A model generated the notes under the pieces. The model had not been told where the DNA came from. It worked only from the letters and a program-made list of their open reading frames with translations, and made no database searches. Source: Branchiostoma floridae (lineage: Eukaryota > Chordata > Leptocardii > Amphioxiformes > Branchiostomatidae). From it: 64,000 nucleotides of DNA. The DNA lies in NCBI RefSeq assembly GCF_000003815.2, contig NC_049979.1, positions 26,549,965 to 26,613,964 of the forward strand, given 5' to 3'. Shown one piece after another: positions 11,701-25,149 of this stretch; positions within the stretch are counted from its first letter, which is position 1, and the number at the start of each line of letters is the position of its first letter. The position numbers were made by a program, and so were the translations under genes.

Positions 11701-11890
11701 ATCCATATAATCGAATCAACACGGCCAAAGCTAAGACAGCGACTTGAATTGTTTTCCTGTGTTCCTCCTCCCATTATCTTCAGGATTTCCTAAGCGGGTA
11801 AGCGGCTGAGGACTGTTTTCATAGTAAATACAGGATTACAGACTGTTAGATAAATGCAAGGTTCCTGAGTGTTTCAAATCAGGCTTATAC
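8731..11890. other. Gene-free stretch
   Basis: AT-rich non-coding DNA. It contains short homopolymers (G-run near 10090) and no frame with convincing coding character. The longest frame in its right half (minus strand, 11674-11189) is basic, low in hydrophobic residues, and crosses a T-run, so I do not call it. Confidence 0.6.
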
Positions 11891-11894
11891 AAAT

Positions 11895-12300
11895 GAAATA
11901 TACGAGAGAATATTATGTAAATACTGTACAGGAAAAGCAGTGGAAGATGAAATACACTTTATATGTCATTGTCCACACTACAGTACCGAAAGAGAACTAT
12001 TTAAACTAGCCAACAAATTTTTCCCAGCTTTGCACATCGTACCGAACTACAAACAACCGTCTTCCTGTTAGCACCACCCAATGCACATGTCTCCCAAAAT
12101 GTCGGGAATTTTATTCTCCACTGCCTACAGAAAAGAAATCTAATCCCAAAGCATACGTTTTAGACTAGAAGAATCGCTAGTTAATGACCTTCATCTCTCT
12201 CTATGTCCATTTTTGTTATTGCATACTACACCGTATTCTTATCATCATTGTATTTCCATGTATATGTGAATTTGCATTAAGTATTATAGCGAATTAGGAC
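11895..12300 (+). pseudogene. LINE 3' end, plus strand
   Basis: The frame 11895-12071 reads EIYERILCKYCTGKAVEDEI followed by HFICHCPHYSTERELFKLAN and a stop. The CxxC...EDExHFxxxCPxY pattern is the conserved zinc-knuckle-like C-terminus of CR1/L2/Jockey-type LINE ORF2. Later text (about 12090-12150) still resembles the remaining ORF in other frames, so frameshifts are present. A degenerate tail (gtgaatttgcattaag) follows near 12270. Confidence 0.75.
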
Positions 12301-12361
12301 CGTGAGTTTTGCTCAACTTCATTGTGGTATGAGGTACATACTATCGTGAAACGGTACGAGG

Positions 12362-12640
12362 GGTCTTACGGCATAATGGCAGGATGTTTAGACCAAAACT
12401 CAGCGGTTCGAATTTTGGGCTCGAATGCCAAGCTGCCACGTGCACCGACCTTGTGCCATTGAGAAAGACACTTAACACGACTTTCCTCACTCCACCCAGG
12501 TGTAAAAATGGGCACCTAACTTCGGTTGGGGAGGTAAAAGGCGGTGAAAGGAAAGCGTTAGGGAACGCAGTCCACTATCGTGCCATGGACAGCCAGAATA
12601 TAGCACTACCTTTACCTCCAGTTCCTTATATGTGGCATTA
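12362..12640 (+). mobile_element. SINE-like retroposon with tRNA-like head
   Basis: The head contains a B-box-like word (GGTTCGAATTTTG, about 12402). It is followed by a conserved body: CCTTGTGCCATTGAGAAAGA, then CACTTAACACGACTTTCC, CACTCCACCCAGGTGTAAAA and CTTCGGTTGGGGAGGTAAAA. The same body recurs on the minus strand at about 5.1-5.4 and 25.5-25.6 kb. Pol III promoter-like head plus repeated body is the standard SINE plan. The 3' end is uncertain. Confidence 0.6.
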
Positions 12641-12978
12641 TAAAAGTAGGTTGCTAACTTAAGTTCATTGGCATATACAAAACAAATCATAAAAAAACTA
12701 CTATGTTTTTTGAAAATCCATTTCGGAAAAAAGAAAATATCACGCTGACAAGTACGACTGCTACAAAACACGAGAACAGTTTTTTCTTCCGTATTAATAT
12801 CTTTTCTCACATTGAAGCATATCAAACATTGTCTAAGCCCTAAATTGGCATTTCTGCAAAAAGGGGAACATAATCTAGAGTTATCAAGAAAGAAAAAAAA
12901 TGTTCGCTTAGTTTTACGAACTTTTAAGAGGACCAATCACAATTCTAACCCCAAATCCACCTGTTCCATACCCTGGTA

Positions 12979-13210
12979 TACCCCTGTCACATTTGGCGAA
13001 AATCGATCGGACGACGATTCTGCGGCAATCGCCCGAGCCTCGCTTATGAAAATAACTTTATTGCACAACAATTGTACAAAGTACAAAGTATGGCTTATAT
13101 GTGACAGGGACGGTTTTCAGGTGAAAAATATGCGCAACCCTCTGTCGATCTTAAACATGGCAAATCTTCCATCGATACGCCCGAAGATCGTGGATAATGT
13201 GACAGGGGTA
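12979..13210. mobile_element. TACCCCTGTCACATT-type MITE, copy 2
   Basis: It starts TACCCCTGTCACATTTGGCG and ends AATGTGACAGGGGTA (232 bp). The interior is homologous to 6763-6997, including the embedded minus-strand LINE tail (TTTATTGCACAACAATTGTA). No coding capacity. Confidence 0.75.
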
Positions 13211-15472
13211 CTAGGACACCCCCGGTGTACATTATCTGACGTTAAATGGTTCCAGTAGGAGATTTGGGATTGTCGTGCTTATCCCAGCAGAAAGGGTGAT
13301 GACAAGTGTGATCAGATTATCGTAATCCTGATCGCTGTTAGATAACGCCATCAACTGGAATCCCTCTTAATTCCAGGGTCCCTTTCCAAACCGGGACCTG
13401 GTCGGGTCGAGGTTTCGAAATGTGACTCTGGTATAAGCTGCTGAATTTCGATATTCTTGGAATTAAAACTCATCTCTTCAAGTCGGTGAGGTTCTTTCCT
13501 AGAAGGACCGATTGCTCCTTTCAAAGGCAACCTAAGCAATATTACAGCGTTAAAAGTGGAAATATTCTGGATGTGGCAAACTGTATGAAATTAACATCTA
13601 CTGCACTATATTTCCTCATTTGCATCATTATTTCATACTTTGAGCAGTAAAAACAGCACAGAAACAAGCTGCACTAGGATTCCGTAAAATATTTTAACCT
13701 ACGAAAATTAGACTTACTGCGGTGTGGAATATTTGCTCCTTGAATGTTAGTACAGAATGGAATAGAATTCCTTCATCTTATTACGTAGAAAAGTGCTCCC
13801 AAAATTGACTTTGATAATTGAAGTTCTACAACCCTGACTCGGACATATATTACTAAGGTTGCCTTTAAACATTTTTTCTTGGTGATTTGGTGTACCGGCG
13901 TCCCTTTGTAGTGCTGTAGGCTGTGGTGTCTGGCCGGGCGGGGGTTGGTTGTTGTGATTGTTTGATGAGCCTCGCCGGGCGATTGAACTGTTTATGGTGC
14001 GGCCGGACCTCTGGCGCCTCTCTGAAAGCACGCGTAGAGATTAGCCCCTGATGTAGGAGAAAAGAAAGAAAGGCGACCAACACAGCGGCCCAAACTCATC
14101 AAAACCCATAACCGACCTAAAGCTGGCTTAGCCCCAAAACTAACTCGTGACTGGTCTCTTCCGCGGTGTTGTTACAAGGGGAAAACGATAGCGCTGTGTG
14201 TGGGGTTCCCGATCTCACCAAGCACGTGGAAACAAACGAGAAAAAAAAAAAAAAAACGCACGCCGCTAAGATTCTTTCAAAAGTTCTCACCACCATAACC
14301 GGGTCAGGACGACGACCTACATGTGACTGTCTGTCCCTGAAAATGGTGGTGGGATTCGAACCAGGGGCCTCTGTGTTTGAGGAGCTGTGCGTAACAGGTG
14401 GTTCTGTGGGTAAACAAGAAGTAAACGCCCCCTCTGCTTGCCCCAAGCTACAGTCTGATTGTACACGTCAGGGTTTGATTTAAAACCGTGCTGTAACAGA
14501 ATGTAACACAGCATACCCGTCTAGAGGCACATGAATAAAGGTACAAATCTCTAGTTTCTTTTAAAGATTTTTTTTTCTTTCCGCAGAATTTATAAACTTT
14601 AATTATCGCGCACGCTTTAATAATTCACATGCATTCGGTAAAGTTTCAGACTCTGTGGGACGTATATAGAAAGCAATACTCTGCTCAATAGATTTCATTT
14701 CTATAAACGACCCATGTTATTTTCTTTTTAATCTTAAATATGATTTTATCGAGTCAGATACTGAAATAATCGTTAACATTTTTATTAAAAACATGGTCAA
14801 GTTTTTCTACTACTGCAACAGTAGTTCAGTTGTATAAAGGTGATCTTCTAGAAGAGCGGTTGGCGATATAAGTACATAAAAAATATAAAGTCATGGCTGC
14901 CTCATTTAAAAGACTAGATGAGTTCCGTTTTGTGTCAGAGGTGAGGGAAGATAGCTCCATCGAAACCTTTGCTTGGAGAATACTGGTAGTATACAGGTGC
15001 CATGACTTGCGGCGTTACGAGAACTCACAACAGCACAACCAGAGATCAAATGTTCCCGCCTGAGCACATAATGAGACTGACTAATCGCTCCCTCCTTTGT
15101 CGTCTGGCTGAAATCCTATCTCGTGTTTAGCGAGACGAGCTCGCGTTTCTAAAACACAGGGCCAAACTTGTAATGAGCGGTTCACCGAGAAAGCAAGATC
15201 GTTTGGAATTTATTTCTTTAACAACAGGGACAGTAAATTCTCATGCTTTATTTAGTCTCTGAATTTAGCTTTTGGGTTGAATCTTTTGACGAGTAAAGTT
15301 AAGCGCCGGTTTGTATGTTTTGCCCAAAGTGTGAATCGACCCTTATCTGTTAAGAACACAAAGGAACATTAACTCCGCTTGAGAAAAAAGGTAGCCATAC
15401 CTGCATGGGCGCTAGGCGGGCGCTACGAAACGGGGCCGTGAGAGAAAGAGAGAGCCAGCCTTGTCCTTACTT
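13211..15472. other. Gene-free stretch
   Basis: Non-coding. A tRNA-like B-box (GGTTCGAATCC on the minus strand, about 14345-14358) preceded by tRNA-like text to about 14420 suggests an old tRNA-derived SINE head. Otherwise I see no gene, and the A-run at 14240 is simple sequence. Confidence 0.5.
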
Positions 15473-16050
15473 AGGGCCTTCGTACTGAAACCGAATTAGC
15501 AGGAATCAAACAGAACCAGCCAGAATGAAGTATTTGCAAAATTCGTGCCACATTCGGGGCCATTCCGAGTGGGAATTCCAAATGGACCATATATATCCCC
15601 TTCACACGAGAAGGAATGAGCCAAATGCGGTCAGAATGAAATTCTATTCTATTATATTTCTGGGAATTCGTAGTGTATTCAAGAAATTCACACTGCACTT
15701 CAGATATTCTTTTGGCCACATTCTGGCAGGATCCGAAGTGGCTTGCCGTTTCGGTTCTCCATCGAATGAGATAAAAATGTTTCGAATAATGTTGAAATGC
15801 CATAGAATGCGATCATACTGCAGTTAGAATAGTTCAAATACACTTAGGATACCGTTCGATATATATCCACTTCAAATGCACCTCAAAAGTTTTTAGAATG
15901 TCAAAATTTTTCAGGCCAGTCAAAAGAACGGGCACAAATATCTGGAAAGCAGTGAGAATTTCTAAAATACACTACGAATTCCCAGGAATAGAAAAGAACT
16001 TTCATTCTGACGGCATCCCGGCCCATTCTTGCTCTCGTGTGAAGGGGCCT
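15473..16050. mobile_element. Long MITE with AGGGGCC-type ends, copy 2
   Basis: It begins AGGGCCTTCGTACTGAAACC and ends CTCGTGTGAAGGGGCCT. It is flanked on both sides by TTACTT (15467-15472 and 16051-16056), a probable target-site duplication. Homologous to 5877-6406. The frames inside are by-products of the repeat. Confidence 0.7.
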
Positions 16051-16792
16051 TTACTTACCTTCCAATCTAAAGATAAATAAATTATTCATGGCCGAGGAAT
16101 AAGACGAGTGTTGTACTAAGTCACCACTACAAGAAGACGTTTGCCGACATGCCCTTTGAGTGGAACAAGACGTCAATAGACAACAAACGCTGCAACCGAA
16201 GAAGGCCGGCCGAAAGAACCGCTCGGTTTGCCCTGAGCAAACTTTAACTTAAAGCCCGAATTCTTTTCATGTCAACGCTCGTTTACTAGCTAGACAGCTT
16301 GCTTATAATATTTAAGACAAGGATGCAAGTGTTGTTGGTATACATGATTAAAGTTATTACTTTAATTTTAATATTCTTACAGGGAAAGGATCGTCTCTTC
16401 CGACGACACCATGAGTTCTTATCATCGGGTGTCTATCATTTTCCCATTATCGCCACTTGTGCAGGTTTGAAGGATAGGTTCTTATCGCTAAGCGTTACCT
16501 CGTCCGTATGCAATGTGTGGCCCGTGTGAAAATTTACTCCACTTCAAAACACAGTACTTTCTCCCTCTCTGTCTGTCTCTGTGTGTGTCTTTCTCTCTCA
16601 TTCCTGGTGTATGACGTTTAGATTTGAAGAGGGCTGCTAGCTGGTACATAACGGAATGTTTAAAAGCACGTTTTAGTTTTTCGAGGGCGATGAAACATGC
16701 TAATCCGAAAATCCTATGAGCCAAGCTACCTGTCGAGATAGTTTGCAGGGCCAGAGCTGCGTAGCAACCCTCTGAAAATACAGTTTAAAACG

Positions 16793-17012
16793 ACCCCCTT
16801 TCCACTAGACGGCGATCGCGCTGCGCTTTCACTGCGATCTTCACTGGGATATGTGTAACCTTGGCTTTCACACTGGGTATATTATATAAAACGTAAAAGT
16901 GTGGCTTAAAAGACAACAAAACACACAAAATGTAAAAAGATTCATTTCTATACAATTCGTTGAGGGATATGTCAAATTTTAAACAAAGGAGTTGGTGGTC
17001 ATAAAAAAACAT
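16793..17012. mobile_element. CCCCTTTCCACTAG-type MITE, truncated copy
   Basis: It starts CCCCCTTTCCACTAGACGGC and continues with GATCGCGCTGCGCTTTCACT, homologous to the right ends (reverse complement) of the complete copies at 34260-34505 and 37310-37551. The opposite end is missing. Confidence 0.6.
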
Positions 17013-18599
17013 CTACATCTGCATTATTTCACTATAACAATTCTAGATCTTATCACTTGACTTGTATTTCTTAAGACAACCGTTGAAACTATCATAGGTT
17101 TACTCATTTTCAATCAAAACCGACGAAATGGCAGAAAAAAAAATTGGGTTCTTTTTTACCACTACAAACGGACATCATTGTCTTCACACTTAATTCGAGT
17201 TTCTATACATTTTTCTATTTTTCACGCCTTTTTATACAACCAAATCAGAGGTATCTGTTACTAACTGTGATAGGGACAATTTCGAAAAAAAACGGAGAAA
17301 AAATTGGTATAAAATATTGACAAGTGGAGCAGAGATATTGTAATTTACATAGACTTTGCCACTACACGTACATGTACATGTAGTAGTCACAAGGAAGAAG
17401 ACTGTGATTTGAACACTAGGAACATAGCAGATACTGAGCGTGTTTTTCTTCTGGCGTCTCTTTCCTTTGGCGCCTTCAAATTAACCCTTGACCTTGCCAT
17501 GACCCAAGGAGTTGGCTTTCTCAAGGCCGTCTGCATCTTGTCTCACCTGCCGTCAGGTGGCGACTGACACTTCAGGTGATCTTATCTTTCTCTATTAGAC
17601 AGCGAACGATCAACGACCCAACAAAATGCTTCTTTCTGTGACCATTGGGTGATTTTATGAATATTTACGTAAAACTATTTTTAAAGACAACATACACACA
17701 CACGTTAACAAAGATTTTTCTTCATCCATGTAAATCAAGGAGCCCTCTGCAAATTCGTAGAGCTCTAAAACTAGGTCTACTAACTCCATACTATTTCTAT
17801 AACCTAGCTCTACACTGTACGGAAATATTAAAGCGTATTTATTGTAATATTGGTCCTTTTATAATGTATGCCCCGACGTATAAGTTGTATTTTTCCAAGT
17901 TGTGTTTTATAAGATATTTTGCAGTGTACGTAATTCATCGTTTAGCTGCGATTTAACACTTGTCAATATAGCATTCATTCATTCATTTGTTCGCTCGTAC
18001 AGTCATTCATTCATGTATCCATACATTCATTCATTAATTCACTCATTTGATGTCTCAGTGTGTGTAACCGGAATGCCTCCATACACGAATTTAGAGTACG
18101 GAATGTGCGGCTAATTATTTCCTCTGACGCTCCTAGCTTGTTGTCCTTGACTATCTCCGGCGATATCTCCAGCTTCCTTCAACGCCTCCTTTCAACACTG
18201 CCACTTAAAGATGCATCAGCTGTCCAAGGCACGCGAGACAACGATAATCACCTGTCTTAATGATCTCTTCCGTCTTACATCCTTCCCTTTCTGTCTCTTC
18301 CTTTTTGGGCCCACCTACCCTCCTATCGTCACTTAAGATATTCTTATATCCATTTGCTGGAGCTATTCAATGTATTGTAGACATAAAAAGGCACGTGTAC
18401 AGCTGCATTTTATTTTCTGATTTAATTTTTTCTCCTTTGTATGTGCCATTTGTTCAATGCCATGCATTCAGCCCTAGTCTTGTCTGATGTAGAACCCAAT
18501 ACAATGCTAATGACCAATAAGTACCTACCTACCTACCAATAGGTAGTGACGAGAATATACCTATATGACCGAAATCACACCAACATTTTCATTGTTAAA
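17013..18599. other. Gene-free stretch
   Basis: AT-rich non-coding DNA with a degenerate ATTC/CATT repeat at about 17972-18050. No supported gene. Confidence 0.5.
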
Positions 18600-18895
18600 A
18601 ACGCCACAAAAGATTCTCTTCCTACTAACATCAAGGGTTCAATCTATTATAGAACACATGGGGCATTTCATTTTCAAATGTCTTCAAGAAAGAAGTCAAA
18701 CCCTGTAATAGTTACGTAGACTTAGTACCCCATTATGTATCGTATGTATATTCATCCACTTAATATGTGTATGCTAGAATTTAGTTTATCTACATGTATT
18801 CAGACCACATTTATTCATCTCATGTAATTAGTCATTCTTTTCTTGCAATTAGCCCAATGGGCATGAATTTGCAATAAACTTTATTTATTTATATA
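18600..18895 (+). pseudogene. LINE 3' UTR and tail, plus strand
   Basis: It ends TTAGCCCAATGGGCATGAAT followed by TTGCAATAAACTTTATTTAT, the clearest version of a 3'-end signature seen repeatedly in this window. Upstream text (about 18660-18700) retains a trace of the ORF2 C-terminus. No intact coding frame. Confidence 0.6.
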
Positions 18896-21800
18896 CATGA
18901 ACGGCTGCAATAAAATTTCAAACAAAAAACGATAAAAAGTCACCACCATAAGCTGTTCATGTTAGATAAAAAAAGGCCACGTGTAATATGGTGATTTCAT
19001 TTGTCTCTTTTTTCATAGAACATCTCTTCTAATGGTATTGAGTTTTTGGAATGAAAATATAAAACTTCTAAGGCTCCGTTCATATGTACCTGTGCGTATC
19101 TTCAGATCCGTATGAGTTTCGTTTGGGTATTATTTTGTTTTCGGTAACGTTTGAGGTAAAATCTAACAAGGCAGCTAAGGGGGTCAAAGTTAAAAACAAA
19201 TAATCTCTTCCCTACAAACTTTACCTATATAGGCCCGAAATCATTCTATACGCAACTCGTACGGACTTGAATATATACGTACAAATGTGACTGCACTCGT
19301 ATGTGATACAGTTCCTATGCCACCAGTTACAGTTACACACCACGTGCCAAGCTGCCGTCTTTAGGCCAGCCTAACAAACTAGACCTGACAGGTGCCTTTT
19401 GAAACTTTGTTTCTCCCCAAATACACCTCGATTATGGTTTATTTCACGGCCCATTTCCCTCCCCGATATTACATCGCTACTTGATACTTCAACACACCAC
19501 GTGGGGCGCCATGCATTCCGCTTCTACGAACACGCACACAGCAATTTGGACGGCGCTGCAACTACATCTATAAGAAAATTAACCCTTCCTTGTAATCATC
19601 CACAATTACATCCAGGGTGTTGTGATCATCCTAAATTCCCTCTTCAAAAATCACACCCGACAAGATGATTTTTTTAATCAACACCTTTAATGCAAAGATA
19701 CCGGTTCAGCGTAAAAAATATACGGGATTTTAAAATTGAATTAGAGAGATTTCTTAAATGAAACACAACCGCTAAGAAGAGCATATTTTATGGAGTGTGG
19801 TTAGAAATGATTGTAGGGCAGGGATTTCGTTGTGTGTGTATGGGGTATTTTCGGCCCCTCCCCCTCTATCTTCGTCCGGCTGGTGCTTACAAAATATAGA
19901 TAAGCTGCGGCCAAACCAGCATTTTCCTTTTCAGAGAGGAATGTTTTGAAAATATCTCTACCTTACAGTTTGGAGAAGTGCTGGCTCTGTTGAGCAAACA
20001 GAACGCGCGCCAAACAATGGAGAAGCTTTAGAGGTGGTGTTTGCCTGTATCTTTAGCCTGTCGTGCGGCCGGGCGTTAGGAGTTAGAGGTAAAAGGGCCG
20101 AATCAGCGGGCGTCTGCTGGCGCCGAGTAAAATCTTAGGGCGCAAAAAAGCCTTCCGGGGGGTCACAGACTAGCAAATACCGCTGTCAAAATCAGGGGAA
20201 ACGCAAAAATTTGAACCCGGCTCCAAACTTTAACCCCTGTTAGTACCCTATGACAAACTACTTGCTCAAGCGAGTTCATATCGCTACGCAGTGTATAAAA
20301 GTCTCTTGGAGGTCATTGAAAAGGGATATATCTTATTCAACTGATTCGCCTGACTCTTAAAAGGTTTTTCTAACGCTGATATCGATCATTTCGGAACTCT
20401 TAAATGACCAGACGACCTCAAAATAAACCTGGCTAACTACAAAATGATTGGCAAACAAGATGGTGCCGTCACAATGTAAAAAAGCAAATAGACACGGGCA
20501 CCTCCAGTCACCACCCGTAAATCAGACAAGTCACACATGCTTTTAACATTTTTCAGCCGGTGACATGTTTTTGTCAGACGTAAGATTCTTCCCGTATCCA
20601 AACTTGTTTACTCGCATCGCTCGGAAGTAGATGGTCAATTTACACGGGAAGCTATACTAGTGGCCGTTTCCTTTTAATACGACTTGCAGTGGAATTCTCC
20701 GCAAGCTTTACCGTAACCCTGCTTGGCTAAATATTTTGTGAAAAGTATCATGTGTGATTGTTACCTTTGGACCCGTGCGCTATCGTGTGTACAAATCAAG
20801 CAGAGGAGACCTGGTAAAACAAAGATTATCTAAAACCATTAAAACGGCTTGAACCTAGGAGCAAAGTGCTCGACATGAGGAGGCGAAGGATATACCCCCC
20901 CCCCCCCCCCTCTTACTGGGGAAGTCAAAATGGCAACGATAACACGGGGTGGAGGCTGAAGAGGGCTGAGTGTGTACGCAGCACAAACACAAACCTTCCC
21001 CCGGTCCAAACTCACCGGCAAAACTGAACATACTCCGTAATAATATCTCACCGCGAGGTTTTGGTGGCGCGCAAATACACAAACACGAGAAGGTGGGAGG
21101 TACAAAATCTGGTCCTTTGTTTGATTTCTTTTAATCAATCAACACTAGCTAGCCCCGCCATGTTTTTTCCTAACATGTTTCGTGTGAGAAAATAACATGG
21201 TACAGAAGATTACCGAGCTGGTTGTCGCATCCAGGCGGGGTAGTGTCCTTGTCTTCCCGTACGAACACGTGCCATCGCCCCGGTGAAGAAAAATCGGCCT
21301 CGAACGTGTAAACGGATGATGTGGCGGCTAGCTGGTGGCCATGAATGCATTCCTCTAGGTTAAGGACGTGTAAATGCGCGCTAAATCCGATCAGGTAAAC
21401 CCGGCCACATGTCCGTTCGCCAAAGTCCGGTTTTTGCTCTAGATACCACAGAATAAAAGAACCACCTGTTCCTCTTAAGATTTTAATTTCATTCCGGTGT
21501 CATGGAAAAAGAAAACATCAAAACAAAAACACAATCATAGAAATGTTTTCCGAATGGCTTCGAACGCACTTGTTGCACAAGTAAACCACAGCACCTGTAA
21601 TATATACACGTCGCTTGCTTCTCTAAAGTTTGCCGAAAAGCCAGATTTTTGTAAATTTAATAGAATTCAATATACATGAAACAGAATTAAATCAAAGATG
21701 TGCACAATCGTTTATAAGGTGTTCACTGCGTTTAACTAAGCGAAGAACGAGCAAACCCCTTTTGAGAAATGTTTCTTTTTGCGTTGCATTTAAACATAGT

Positions 21801-23917
21801 TGGCACATTGTAGACATGGGATCTAAAAAAATGTATTTAGAATGGAGATCTTACATAGAAGAATTAAGCGTCTGCAAAGAGTAATTATTTGTCAATTTCA
21901 CTATCTTTCATTTTATAACGAGTTTTGCACCATTATAAAACAATGTCTTTCCTGATTCCAGACTGTATTTTTTTCAATCCGCTGTCTACTAAGCCTGTGC
22001 CTACGGTAATACCGTGAAAACGACATGTGTTCTTGACTTGTCTTCTTTTGAAATGAAGCACACGACTGAAATAACCTGGTTCTTTTCAGGAAACTGTCGC
22101 AGTGTCAAGTTCTGATTGCTGTATATGGTTGTGATGACAAAAGAAACCGCAGAGAGCAAACTATACTAGTAATAATTTTTCCTCTTCGATATTTTATCCC
22201 TCCCCTCTCTCTCTCTCTCTTTCTCCCCCCCTCTCTCTCTCTTTCTCGCTCTCTCCCCCTCTCTGTCTTCATAGCCTTTGCCTTTATAATGATGATCTAT
22301 GAAATAAAGTCTCATTTGAAAGACTAAAACGCAAACACAAAACTTACAAAATACACTTATTCATCAATGATCTTCGTCTGAGCTATCTTATGTTTTAGTC
22401 GCTAACTCCACTAGAGGGGGTTGTCAATAGACAACGCGGTATTTTCTATACTTGTGTCCCAATTACACAGTCGTGGCCGTGCGTTTACAATGTTTATATC
22501 TCCACGTGCAAACTGTGTCTCAATCCCTTTAACGCCCCCCCCCCCCTGGTTATCTTATTCAAACTGTCATAAACGGGACTATAGTACATTTACAACCACA
22601 CACATGTGTGCATACGCTATAAGGCCAAGGAAACCTATTTTTTCTTTTCTTACATTGAGTTGACGTCACGAACGTGCAATATTGACTGATAGCAGACAGT
22701 TTCAAACATTTGTAAAAAGCGTTTTGTGGACAACACAAGCATATAGATATGATTAGCATATCAAGTATGGCAGTAGAAGAATTCCCGAATATGAAATATC
22801 AAATGAGGACACGTTTTGAGCAATGAACAAGGAATGGAGTATTCAAGAAATGTTAGGTGTATGTTTTCGAAAATAGTTTTACAAGTTAAACTTGGATGAT
22901 TCAAAGTGATTTTTACAGTTTTTTTTTCGTGGATTGAACGATTTACTCACTTTATTTCATCCATAAAAATCCTACAAAAATTGTATCTTGGTGAGTAGCT
23001 TTTTCTTCGTGACGAGGTTACAAATCCTTTAAGTTGCTTTACTTGAGATTTTGCAACAGTTTCATAACACTTTGGATTGTATAGGAACAGTTTTGTATAG
23101 GAAACACATATCCATGTTATGTCAAGGAAAGCATAACACAACATTCATTTCCTATGTAGAAATGAAGCAAAGCTACCAAATTTCGAAAATAAGATTATAA
23201 GAACAAAGTTTTAGAGTTTGATTTTCATTCACACGTGAAATCTGTGTCACAGAAACTATATCATCATCTTTATCAACCTGCCCTAAAAACCACACGCAAA
23301 ATGAAAGCTGTCATTTTACCACGTTTTTATTTATGCCCGGTTGTAAACAGTGACGGCGCTTTTTCCTGCGTACGACCTACTAAAATTACCCTCCGATAAT
23401 TATATACGTTCAAACCCGTAAACGGACAAGCTCACATAATAATCAAACCACCATAATGAAACGTAAAATAGGAATATTTTTTTTGGAGATCATATGTCTA
23501 TAGTGGGTTGTACGCGCTATAACATATATCCTTGGAATTCGGCGTGTTTGACATTGTTATGGTAGTGCGAGATATTGCCGGGGGTAATTTCCTGATTGCG
23601 AGTCCTTTGTGGGTAACCAGGCAGCGGGCGAGGAGTGGTTGTTGACGGGGTGAGATAGGGCAGGGTTCCGCGACGGGAAAGCACACAGATATCGGCGGGA
23701 AGCTCGCCAGTAAACTGTACGGGAGTAAAAATATACACAAACCGTAGCAGCCAGCCGGGTGATAGCGGTAACGGATAAGATGCCACCAGTGTCTGGCGTT
23801 TTGGTTAGAAGAGGCTGGTGTAGTATTAAGAACATTGACCAGGTAATTGCTTACAGATAGGAATAGCCACAGAGATTTTTGATGTTGTTATTTTGGTGGA
23901 AGTTGTTGAGATCTTGC
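18896..23917. other. Gene-free stretch
   Basis: No supported gene. It holds a 20-base C-run at about 20887-20910, a CT-rich microsatellite at about 22205-22263 and a C-run at about 22535. Open frames are short and lack coding character. Confidence 0.5.
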
Positions 23918-24095
23918 TCACATTTGTCGTACGATCTGCGTACGATCGCGAACTAAAGGGTATTCTTGCGTTAGTCGTGCATTTATTGTACAATATGTGT
24001 TGTTATGGAAAATGCTGTCTTATATCTGGTTCTGTCATAGCCTGCTTGCAAATCCTACCACATCAGAATCGTACGACAACGTACGACAAATGTGA
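23918..24095. mobile_element. Short MITE with TCACATTTGTCGTACG ends
   Basis: The left end TCACATTTGTCGTACGATCT and right end CGTACGACAAATGTGA are inverted repeats of about 26 bp with minor mismatches, 178 bp in total. A minimal non-autonomous element; superfamily unknown. Confidence 0.65.
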
Positions 24096-24518
24096 CAGCG
24101 CCACCACAATCCTACGGTTTTCGTAGGATGAGTGGTGAAGACGTTAATGTAAACGTCTTAAGATACGTCTTTAAGATGTAGATAAAGAAAGTGCTGGTAA
24201 GTAAATCTATGGCATTGTCACCACACCATTCTAACAGTAAAATGTACTATTTTGTCATAGTTTCTTAAGCTAAAGAGAGATCGAAACTTTTTTTCATTCG
24301 CGCGCCTTAAAAAAATAATTTGCTCGGTGAACATACGTTTTGACCAAATGTTCGTCTTCTTAGATAAGAAAAAATCGATATAGATATGCATATGTTCATT
24401 CTGCAAATATTGGTTTATTCATAATTATGAATAATTATTCATAATTACTATTCCAGAGTTTGTTAGAAAATCTGCAAATGTATTACTTTTCTTCACGGCC
24501 TTCCGCGAGTGCGGGTGG

Positions 24519-24615
24519 TTGTTGTTGGGGGAGCGCCGATTTGAGATTTTTTGCGTATGGACCGGCCCTTTGTTGAAAATAGCGAACCAGCGCTTCCCTC
24601 AACAATAACCACCAG
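24519..24615. repeat. Imperfect inverted repeat, GC-rich
   Basis: GGTGGTTGTTGTTGGGGGAG on the left faces TTCCCTCAACAATAACCACC on the right, about 50 bp apart, in an otherwise AT-rich region about 4.4 kb from the 3' end of Nkx2-1. It could be a foldback element or a conserved regulatory element (AACAAT-type words occur in both arms). Confidence 0.5.
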
Positions 24616-25149
24616 AACTTGAGGAAGACCGCGAAGGAGGCCGCTCATGTTTAAGATGATGAATGCGAAGAGATTCAGACAAGACTTTCATGTCTGAGAC
24701 TTGCAGACGTCCTTTAAGAAATGGAATTGAAGAATATGCTAATTTGAAAAATGTAGAATATTTTGCATACTGCATAAGGGTTGTGTGAAAATGATTTCAT
24801 CTCAACTTTCTTCGCCTTCTCTTTGCATACGGTACTTGTGCTTTATCATTTCGGATTAGGACACAAGGAAAACACAAATTTGATAAACATTTAGGAGTCA
24901 AGAAAAATTATTTTGCATAAGGATTGTGTAAAAACGAATTCATCACAACTTTCTTGCGCATCATAAACATGTCTTTTGGCTGTTTTACGTTGTTCCACCA
25001 CTCTTTTTTGAGAACCTTTTAAACAGAAACGTCACTTATAACCAACATATGCTGAACACGTACGACCATACATCTGAAATCATGAACGTTATCAGAAGAC
25101 AAAACATCAAAAAGTAGACAAAGGTATTTTCTTTAGACATATATTCTTT

